Assembly: GCA_016868485.1 (NCBI GenBank)
Contig: VGGT01000003.1
Coordinates: 1 to 28,542 of the forward strand
DNA length: 28,542 nt
Source of the DNA: Bacteroidota bacterium
GTDB lineage: Bacteria; Bacteroidota; Bacteroidia; UBA7662
Direction of reading: 5' to 3'
In this document: in pieces, positions 13,837 to 20,006 of the stretch
Numbering within the stretch: the stretch's first letter is position 1
How the letters are laid out: the number at the start of each line of letters is the position of its first letter
The notes under the pieces: generated by a model
Seen by the model: the letters and a program-made list of their open reading frames with translations, nothing else
Databases searched by the model: none
What the model was told of the DNA's origin: nothing
Made by a program: the position numbers and the translations under genes

Positions 13837-14423
13837 TGCGGGTTGCCGTATTTGCCAGCGGAACGGGAAGCAATGCTGAACGTCTTATTCTGCACTGGCA
13901 GCAAACTCATCAACCCCTGGCCCGAGTGGTTTTGCTGGTTTCGGGAAAGCGGGATGCGCCTGTTGTCGACAAAGCACGCCTACTGCGGGTACCTGTTGTG
14001 GTTATCAGCCGACGTTCTTTGAACCATCCTGAGGATCTCATTCGGGTTTTGAAGGCCGAACGGATCGATGCTTTGGTCTTACTGGGCTTCCTCTGGTTGA
14101 TCCCACCTGATTTAATCCGGGCATTTGACGGCCGAATCCTGAACCTGCACCCATCGTTGCTCCCTGATTTTGGGGGTAAGGGCATGTATGGCATGCATGT
14201 ACATGAAGCCGTGGTGGCAGCAGCTGCTTCAAAGAGTGGAATTACCCTGCATTTGGTAAACGATGAATACGACCGCGGTCCGATTGTGGCTCAATTTTCT
14301 TTGGAGGTGCGCAAGGGCGAAACAGCCTTCGAGTTATCGCAACGCATTCATGATCTGGAACAGCAGCATGTGCCTGAAGCCGTGGAACTTTTTTTACAGC
14401 AATCAGTGCTTCGGTCTCATTAA
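13833..14423 (+). CDS. purN: phosphoribosylglycinamide formyltransferase
   Basis: PurN transfers a formyl group from 10-formyl-tetrahydrofolate to GAR, the third step of purine synthesis, in the cytosol. The 196-aa protein starts MMRVAVFASGTGSNAERL, with the phosphate-binding loop. It carries the catalytic motif NLHPSLLP (Asn104, His106) and Asp147 in NDEYDRGPI. The glycine motif GKGMYGMHVHEAV is also present. Length is normal. The double ATG (13833 or 13836) overlaps the upstream lipoprotein stop as ATGA. Its last four bases overlap the convergent exonuclease stop. It ends the five-gene run from 9708, and nothing else of purine synthesis is nearby. Confidence 0.95.
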   Translation: MMRVAVFASGTGSNAERLILHWQQTHQPLARVVLLVSGKRDAPVVDKARLLRVPVVVISRRSLNHPEDLIRVLKAERIDALVLLGFLWLIPPDLIRAFDGRILNLHPSLLPDFGGKGMYGMHVHEAVVAAAASKSGITLHLVNDEYDRGPIVAQFSLEVRKGETAFELSQRIHDLEQQHVPEAVELFLQQSVLRSH

Positions 14424-14950
14424 CCCTTTTTTAGGGCCGTTGTCCAATCGCCCATCATCGGATAGAGCATTCCAAACAGTCGGGCTGTGAGGTAAGCATC
14501 ACCAGCGGCCCGATGCCGGTTTTCAGTTTCCATACCCAACGACCGACACAACTTTCCGAGGGAATAAGAGGGCTCTTCAGGCAGGAGCTGGCGCGCTAAA
14601 CTGAGGGTACACAGGCGATCGGCCTCGAATCGCAAACCCACAGCGTCGAATTCAGCCTGAAGAAATCGATAATCGAAGGAAACATCATGGGCTACAAAAA
14701 CACAACCTGATAGAAGCCGATGCAGTTCAGTTGCAATGCTTTTGAATGGAGGGGCCGTATGCACCATTTCTTGGCTAATGCCGGTCATGCGCGCGACAAA
14801 ATCGGGAATGGGTTGGCCCGGATTCACCAATCGCTCCCAAGTACCCAGAATCTCTTGTCCGTCGTGAAACACCACCCCAACCTCCATCAGGCGGAATGTT
14901 GGGAATTTACTCCCGGTGCATTCGATATCCACTACAGCAAAACGAACCAT
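14420..14950 (-). CDS. DnaQ-like 3'-5' exonuclease
   Basis: A 176-aa stand-alone exonuclease of the DEDDh superfamily, as in the DNA polymerase III epsilon subunit. Visible catalytic residues are Asp8 and Glu10 in VVDIECTG, Asp93 in HDVSFDYRFL, and His146 and Asp151 in HRAAGDA, a complete set. NPGQPIPDFVARMTGI is the typical second segment. It may be a proofreading subunit or a separate DNA/RNA trimming enzyme; no clamp-binding motif or extra domain is seen. A TATTTTCG element ends 7 bases before the ATG, suggesting an almost leaderless mRNA. It converges on purN with a shared TTAA containing both stops. Confidence 0.93.
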   Translation of the reverse strand: MVRFAVVDIECTGSKFPTFRLMEVGVVFHDGQEILGTWERLVNPGQPIPDFVARMTGISQEMVHTAPPFKSIATELHRLLSGCVFVAHDVSFDYRFLQAEFDAVGLRFEADRLCTLSLARQLLPEEPSYSLGKLCRSLGMETENRHRAAGDAYLTARLFGMLYPMMGDWTTALKKG

Positions 14951-14957
14951 TGGGCGA

Positions 14958-14965
14958 CGAAAATA
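14958..14965 (-). promoter_or_regulatory. -7-like promoter element of the exonuclease gene
   Basis: On the minus strand TATTTTCG differs from TAnnTTTG at one position. It lies 7 bases before the ATG at 14950, the same spacing as at yidC. No TTG at 19-base spacing. Confidence 0.4.
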
Positions 14966-15051
14966 CGCAGCACAGGGTTTCTTCGGATTTTTTTATTTTC
15001 CTGCTGACGGATTTATTTTTTTTCATTAGGGTTAACTATATTCAACCGAAT

Positions 15052-15993
15052 ATGAACCACAGCACCCTTGTAATAGGCCTCTTATGCATATGGCTATTGA
15101 CAGGCTGTCGCGATCAATCAGAACGTGTACTCCGCATCGATGGTTCGAGCACCTTGTTCCCCTTAGCAGAAGCCATCAGCGAATCGTATAGCCGGGCCTA
15201 TCCTGATCGAAAGGTGGTGGTAGGACTATCGGGCACCGGGGGCGGCTTTCGAAAACTATCACGCGGTGAAATAGACATCTGTATGGCGTCGCGGCCCTTG
15301 GGTTCGGGCGATCCACAAGAACTAACGGAGGAGCTGCGTTCTGGCCGGCTCCGTGAAGTAGCCGTAGCGCGTGATGCAGTAGTGGTAGCCGTGCATCCCC
15401 TAAACCCCTGGGTCGATGCCATCGACTCAGTGTCGCTCGCACGCATTTGGCACAGTAACCGCCAGGGAAAGCCAGCTTATTGGTCAGAATTAAACCCAGA
15501 TGCCCCTAGAGTACCCATAAACCTATACGGACCTGGCCCTGGTTCTGGAACATTTGATTTTTTTACCCGTCAGATTCTAGGGCAGGCCGGACATGGAAGA
15601 GGAGACTATTCGGCCAACGAGATCGACGCCATGACCGTGGCCGGTATTGCAGGTGATCGACTCGCATTGGGATACTTTGGATATACCTATTATCTCAACA
15701 ATAGAAATCGTGTTAAAGCACTCGGCATCGAGGCACCAGCGGCCCTTGGGGGAGGATTTGCGCTTCCAAGCGCCGAAAATGTCGACAACGGGCGCTACCA
15801 GTTACTTTCGCGATACCAATACCTCTATGTGCGTTCCTATGACCCATCGAAGGCACATATCGATGCCTATGTACGGTTTTTTTTGATGAATCTCTCCAGC
15901 CAAAGATTGGTGGGGTCTTATTTGCCTTTAAAACAGGAGATGTATCGCGATCAACTCCAATATTGGGGCAGAAGTGAATTGAAACAACCATGA
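15052..15993 (+). CDS. pstS: phosphate ABC transporter substrate-binding protein PstS
   Basis: Captures phosphate outside the inner membrane for the Pst importer. The start ATG at 15052 gives a 313-aa lipoprotein with lipobox LLTGC (Cys19); a longer frame from 14896 runs through a T-rich, non-coding-looking leader. Phosphate-binding segments are visible: DGSSTLFPLAEAISESY, VGLSGTGGGFRKLSRGEIDI and GPGPGSGTFDFF. It is the first gene of the operon and overlaps pstC by 4 bases. The 100 bases upstream hold a T-rich tract and no clear -7 box; a PHO-type operator is not visible. Confidence 0.94.
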   Translation: MNHSTLVIGLLCIWLLTGCRDQSERVLRIDGSSTLFPLAEAISESYSRAYPDRKVVVGLSGTGGGFRKLSRGEIDICMASRPLGSGDPQELTEELRSGRLREVAVARDAVVVAVHPLNPWVDAIDSVSLARIWHSNRQGKPAYWSELNPDAPRVPINLYGPGPGSGTFDFFTRQILGQAGHGRGDYSANEIDAMTVAGIAGDRLALGYFGYTYYLNNRNRVKALGIEAPAALGGGFALPSAENVDNGRYQLLSRYQYLYVRSYDPSKAHIDAYVRFFLMNLSSQRLVGSYLPLKQEMYRDQLQYWGRSELKQP

Positions 15994-16889
15994 AGAATAG
16001 AGAACGCGCTGCCGGTTGGCTGATGGGCGCCTTAAGTTGGGCCACCTTGGGCATCACATTCATTTTTCTGGGGTTGTTCGTCCAGCTTTCTCTTCCATTT
16101 TTTTATCAGTTGGACTGGGGTGCGTTTTTTACCTCCACCCAATGGACGCCACTCTACGAGGTCAAAGCGTTTGGGATTCTGCCTTTGCTTACGGGCACTT
16201 TGATGTGTTGTTTGATCGCGCTGTTCGTGGCACTGCCGGTAGGCCTATCGACTGCAGTATTTTTACAAGAATTTGCATCTTCTTGGATCAAGGAACTAGC
16301 CCTTGGGGCGTTGCATGTTTTGTCGGTGACCCCTTCGGTGGTTTATGGCTTTCTGGCCTTACACTGGCTCACACCACTGCTTCAGCGGCTTATTCCTCAC
16401 CTTCAAACCTATAATGCCCTGGTGCCCGGAGTGCTTATGGGCATTATGATTTTACCCATCATCACCTCCATTACCCGAGAAGCCATGCAAGCCATGCCGA
16501 GTAGCTTGCGGAATGAAGCGGAGGCTATGGGTGCTTCGCGCTGGCAAATTGTGCATATGCTGCTTTTGCCTTATTCTCGTAGGGGCATCGCTGCCGCTGC
16601 TCTGTTGGCTCTGTCGCGCGCCCTTGGCGAAACAATGATTGTGTCGATTGCCGCCGGGCAACATGCTGGCCTCACTTTAAATCCTTTAGAAGCTACCCAA
16701 ACAGCGAGCAGTTATATTCTCCAGCTGAGCTTAGGGGATGTAGGCCACGATTCAACCGAATATTCATCTCTTTTCGCCGTAGCGTTGAGTTTGTTTGTAT
16801 TTACCTATCTGCTCAATTGGATCGGATACCGATTGGGCCGATCCCTCACCCATCTTTCTTATTTGGCTAAAGAACATGCGCCCATTTAG
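15990..16889 (+). CDS. pstC: phosphate ABC transporter permease PstC
   Basis: Inner-membrane permease of 299 aa, overlapping pstS as ATGA. It has about six hydrophobic segments, the first being LGITFIFLGLFVQLSLPFF. The ABC permease coupling loop is EAMGASRWQIVHMLLLPYSR, preceded by ITSITREAMQAMPSSLRNEA and followed by ALSRALGETMIVSIAAG, all typical of PstC. The extracytoplasmic loop after TM1 (WGAFFTSTQWTP) also matches. The end overlaps pstA by 14 bases. PstC and PstA form the phosphate channel driven by PstB. Confidence 0.95.
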   Translation: MKNRERAAGWLMGALSWATLGITFIFLGLFVQLSLPFFYQLDWGAFFTSTQWTPLYEVKAFGILPLLTGTLMCCLIALFVALPVGLSTAVFLQEFASSWIKELALGALHVLSVTPSVVYGFLALHWLTPLLQRLIPHLQTYNALVPGVLMGIMILPIITSITREAMQAMPSSLRNEAEAMGASRWQIVHMLLLPYSRRGIAAAALLALSRALGETMIVSIAAGQHAGLTLNPLEATQTASSYILQLSLGDVGHDSTEYSSLFAVALSLFVFTYLLNWIGYRLGRSLTHLSYLAKEHAPI

Positions 16890-17766
16890 TCTGTTTGCTT
16901 TCTTTGAAAGAATGGAACATGGGCTGGCACAGCTCGTGCGTGGCGGCTTGGGATTGGCCGTTAGGCTCATGACCATGACCATTATTTTATTGGCTTTGGT
17001 TTGGTTGGGCTATCTATTTTGGATCGGCAAGGCGCGCTTGAATACCGAATTTCTGTTCGGTTTCAATTCGGTGGTGGCGGATAAAGCCGGGGTCTACCCA
17101 GCCCTCATGGGCAGCCTTTGGCTTCTTCTTATGGTGTTTTTGCTGTCGTTTCTGCCGGGCTTGGCCATAGCGGTTCATCTCGAGCGTGGGCACACGAGCC
17201 GGCGGGCCAAGCACTTCATTTCACTGAACCTATCCAATCTGGCTGGAGTGCCGTCGGTGGTGTATGGGTTGGCTGGGCTGGAATTATTTGCGCGGCAACT
17301 GGACTTGGGCATTTGCTTGCTCAGCGCTTCGCTTACGCTCTCGCTCATGGCCCTTCCCACGGTGATCATCACGTGCCGCGAAGCCATTCGACGTGTGCCG
17401 GCTGAACTTGAGGATGGCGCAGTCGCACTCGGTGCCACGCCGCTGCAGGCCTTATGGTTCCAGATCCTTCCCGCCGCCTTTCCGGGCATTTTATCGGGCG
17501 TTATGCTCTCAATCAGTCGGATTGTTGGCGAGGCCGCTCCTCTTCTTGTATTGGGTGCTGTGGCTTTTGTTCCCTTTGCCCCGAGTTCTGTATGGGACTA
17601 CTTCACCTTACTCCCTGTTCAGATCTTTTTTTGGTCGAATCAATCTCAGCCCGATTTTGCACCCAATGCGGCGGCAGCCGTGGTGATATTACTCGGAATA
17701 ACCCTTATTTTTCATCTTTTGGCCCTATGGATCCGCAACCGTTGGAAAAAACGAATCCTTCTTTAG
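16876..17766 (+). CDS. pstA: phosphate ABC transporter permease PstA
   Basis: Second inner-membrane permease of the Pst importer, 296 aa from the ATG at 16876, which overlaps the pstC stop by 14 bases. A longer frame from 16795 is a shadow through pstC. Key parts: LGYLFWIGKARLNTEFLFGF after the first helix, GVPSVVYGLAGLELF, and the coupling loop ITCREAIRRVPAELEDGAVALGATPLQALWFQILPAA (split here across cytosolic segments), then SRIVGEAAPLLVLGA. The 3' end overlaps pstB by 40 bases. The name is firm from position and the GEAAPLL motif. Confidence 0.95.
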   Translation: MRPFSLFAFFERMEHGLAQLVRGGLGLAVRLMTMTIILLALVWLGYLFWIGKARLNTEFLFGFNSVVADKAGVYPALMGSLWLLLMVFLLSFLPGLAIAVHLERGHTSRRAKHFISLNLSNLAGVPSVVYGLAGLELFARQLDLGICLLSASLTLSLMALPTVIITCREAIRRVPAELEDGAVALGATPLQALWFQILPAAFPGILSGVMLSISRIVGEAAPLLVLGAVAFVPFAPSSVWDYFTLLPVQIFFWSNQSQPDFAPNAAAAVVILLGITLIFHLLALWIRNRWKKRILL

Positions 17767-18518
17767 GTGATAAAATCAGCGTTTCGGGGGTAAACGTTTG
17801 GTATGCAGCCCAACAAGTGCTGTTTGACTTGTCTATTGCCATCAGGCCCTGTGCGGTAACGGCCATCATTGGCCCTTCGGGTTGTGGCAAAACCACCCTT
17901 TTGCGTCTGATGAATCGGATGAATGACCGGGTGCCGGGTGCCCGGATGACAGGGCTCATTCGGATGGATGGACGCGATATTTATGGCCCCGATGTGCAGG
18001 TCTCTGAGCTACGCAAGCGTGTTGGCATGGTTTTTCAAAAACCAAACCCATTTCCTGGCTCAATTTTTGACAATGTTACTTTTGGCCTAAAAATAAGGGG
18101 CATGGTCCTGCGTTCATTTTTGAATGATCGGGTCGAACGGACCTTGAGGCAGGTGCACCTCTGGGATGAGGTAAAAGACAAGTTGAAAACTTCCGCGCTT
18201 CATTTGTCGGGCGGTCAACAACAGCGATTATGCTTGGCCAGGGCATTGGCCGTGGAACCTTCCGTGCTCTTGATGGATGAACCCGCGTCGAGCCTAGACC
18301 CCATCAATACAGCCCGAATCGAGGAGCTCATCGTTCAGCTGAAGGCCCAGCATACCATTGTAATGGTCACCCATAACATGCAGCAAGCCGGACGAACGAG
18401 TGATGTTACGGCCTTTCTGCACAAAGGAAGACTGATAGAACTTGCGGATACCGCCACTTTTTTCACCAACCCCAAAAGCCCAAGCACGCAGGACTACATC
18501 ACAGGGCGTTTTCGTTAA
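17727..18518 (+). CDS. pstB: phosphate ABC transporter ATPase PstB
   Basis: ATPase driving phosphate import, 263 aa. Walker A is GPSGCGKT (49-56); the Q-loop region VGMVFQKPNPFPGSIFDNV is diagnostic for PstB; the signature is LSGGQQQR and Walker B VLLMDEPASSLDP; the switch His lies in MVTHNMQQA. I chose the ATG at 17727 because the conserved domain begins about 15 residues later. It overlaps pstA by 40 bases in another frame. No phoU follows, although phoU normally sits downstream; the next gene converges from the other strand after 22 bases. Confidence 0.96.
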   Translation: MDPQPLEKTNPSLGDKISVSGVNVWYAAQQVLFDLSIAIRPCAVTAIIGPSGCGKTTLLRLMNRMNDRVPGARMTGLIRMDGRDIYGPDVQVSELRKRVGMVFQKPNPFPGSIFDNVTFGLKIRGMVLRSFLNDRVERTLRQVHLWDEVKDKLKTSALHLSGGQQQRLCLARALAVEPSVLLMDEPASSLDPINTARIEELIVQLKAQHTIVMVTHNMQQAGRTSDVTAFLHKGRLIELADTATFFTNPKSPSTQDYITGRFR

Positions 18519-18540
18519 TCAGCCGGAGGGGAGAACGGGT

Positions 18541-19104
18541 TCATTTGGTTTCTTTGTGTTTGACCACCCTCTTCCCATGAAGCACATCCAAAATATCTTG
18601 AATTTCTGTGTTTTGATGAAGACTTTGTAAAAATTTTCGTTGCGAATTGAACACGTAAACGGAAGGGATATACATTTCACCAAAATATTGATAAAACCGT
18701 GCCTGCTCATCTCGGCAAAGGTAGACCGATGGATGCGCGGCCAATCCCGTTTCCTGTGCATAGGCCTTGGCCTCATGGGCAGGTGCCCGCGACACAAAAA
18801 CCCATTGAATGGCGTCGATTTCTGATGATGAAGTCGCCAATTCCTTTCCCAATTTCCGGCAATGACCGCAGTCTGGCCCGTAATAAACGACCACAACCGG
18901 CTCATTTCTGAGCAGATCAGCGCTGCACTTACCCTTTCCTTCCAGCAACGGAAATTCGAATTCGGGTAAGCGCAACAGCTTTCCTTGCGCGTCGAATACC
19001 GGCCTCGTTTGCTGCCAGTAGACGTAGAGTTGAAACAAAAGGATTACAGCTGCAAAAAACACAGCTAAGGGGAGTGCATGGTTGCGCAGCGGTGATCGGG
19101 CCAT
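18541..19104 (-). CDS. membrane-anchored thioredoxin-like protein
   Basis: A 187-aa protein with one N-terminal membrane segment (about 11-29, LPLAVFFAAVILLFQLYVYW) and a periplasmic thioredoxin-like domain. The active site is GPDCGHC (Cys79 and Cys82), the same CGHC as in eukaryotic protein disulfide isomerase. The stretch EMYIPSVYVFNSQRKF supplies the cis-Pro and following strand. It probably handles disulfide or cytochrome maturation chemistry in the periplasm, like TlpA or ResA, but no partner gene adjoins. A -7 element at 19137-19144 gives a leader of about 29 bases. It converges on pstB. Confidence 0.85.
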   Translation of the reverse strand: MARSPLRNHALPLAVFFAAVILLFQLYVYWQQTRPVFDAQGKLLRLPEFEFPLLEGKGKCSADLLRNEPVVVVYYGPDCGHCRKLGKELATSSSEIDAIQWVFVSRAPAHEAKAYAQETGLAAHPSVYLCRDEQARFYQYFGEMYIPSVYVFNSQRKFLQSLHQNTEIQDILDVLHGKRVVKHKETK

Positions 19105-19136
19105 GGGTTGCTATAGACGTATCGGACTCAAAATCT

Positions 19137-19144
19137 CAAATTTA
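19137..19144 (-). promoter_or_regulatory. -7 promoter element of the thioredoxin-like gene
   Basis: TAAATTTG on the minus strand fits TAnnTTTG exactly; it lies 32 bases before the ATG at 19104. No TTG at 19-base spacing. It is divergent from the element at 19194-19201. Confidence 0.5.
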
Positions 19145-19193
19145 TGCGGATAATACTTACGTCTGCCATACGGATGCAGATTTGTGACCGCCC

Positions 19194-19201
19194 GATTTTT
19201 G
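19194..19201 (+). promoter_or_regulatory. -7-like promoter element of the 19206 gene
   Basis: GATTTTTG differs from TAnnTTTG by one base and is followed by CATC and the ATG at 19206, so transcription would start at or next to the start codon. Confidence 0.4.
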
Positions 19202-19205
19202 CATC

Positions 19206-20006
19206 ATGCGTTCCGGGCAATTGATCTTGAGTTTGATTTCGTTTGGGTGTTCCGGTCAACCGGCAGTGGTTGGAGGTGGTGAACTCTGGGCAGGGGGGAT
19301 CAGCATTCCTTGGTTGGGAGCACAGGCTGCACGCGACTTTCCACAAGGTACACCCAAGACTCCTGGCTATGCCCTGGGCATTTCTGCGGGACAAACCGCG
19401 CACGGTCTGGCTCCAGAATTTATGGCATTGGGCATTCATCGTCGATTTAAGGTTTTTCACGCGGCTGTGCTCGGCAGTGCATTAGGCGACCCACTCTATT
19501 CGGAGTACGGTTTTGGCGTGAGGAGCGGATTATCTACCCCAAAGTGGGCACTCGGATTGGGACTCGACAGATCCAGGCGAAAAATTGAACATCGCGTTCG
19601 AACAGGGTCCACAATCAGTGCAGGACTCAGTCTGTTCTGGAATCAAAACACCAGCCTTCATCTTCGATCCTCTTTCTTGGCCAGGCAAAGCCTCGACGAC
19701 CCCCTTTTTGCAGATGGTTTTTCGTCGGCCTGGCTCATCAACCATAAAATGGGTCGGACCTTACTTATGGGTTTCCTTCAACAATGGGAAACCAAGGGTT
19801 GGGATGCCGGGATCGCTTGTTTATTCACATTGACTCCGAATTGGGAAGCCACGGTATGTGGTTCCTCCTTGTGGAGGCGATTTAGTTTAGGCCTGAAGGG
19901 ACATTACAAAAGTTGGCATATTTCTGTTTCAGGCATGATTTCTCCTCTGCCCTCCCCCGGCAGCCTTATTGACCTACAATATGAACCCGAAAACCGATCG
20001 CCTTAA
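19206..20006 (+). CDS. predicted envelope beta-barrel-like protein, partner of HhH gene
   Basis: A 266-aa protein of no family I can name with certainty. The first 18 residues (MRSGQLILSLISFGCSGQ) look like a short export signal, possibly a lipobox at FGC. The rest is rich in Gly and alternating hydrophobic residues, as in outer-membrane strands (FHAAVLGSALGDPLYSEYGF, ISAGLSLFWNQNTSLHLRSS, KSWHISVSGMISPLPSPGS). It resembles PorV/PorQ-like barrels of Bacteroidota in style only. Its TAA shares one base with the ATG of the next gene (TAATG), so the two are coupled and probably form one envelope unit. The ATG lies 4 bases after a -7-like box. Confidence 0.7.
   Translation: MRSGQLILSLISFGCSGQPAVVGGGELWAGGISIPWLGAQAARDFPQGTPKTPGYALGISAGQTAHGLAPEFMALGIHRRFKVFHAAVLGSALGDPLYSEYGFGVRSGLSTPKWALGLGLDRSRRKIEHRVRTGSTISAGLSLFWNQNTSLHLRSSFLARQSLDDPLFADGFSSAWLINHKMGRTLLMGFLQQWETKGWDAGIACLFTLTPNWEATVCGSSLWRRFSLGLKGHYKSWHISVSGMISPLPSPGSLIDLQYEPENRSP

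Noticed and set aside
14896..15051. 52-codon N-terminal extension of PstS
   Set aside because: It starts inside the exonuclease gene and would bury the lipoprotein signal peptide; the ATG at 15052 places the lipobox correctly.
14951..15051. Pho box or riboswitch upstream of pstS
   Set aside because: I see only T-rich sequence and no direct repeats or conserved aptamer fold.
17454..17726. 91-codon N-terminal extension of PstB
   Set aside because: The extension is a frame-shifted reading of pstA and has no place in the PstB family.
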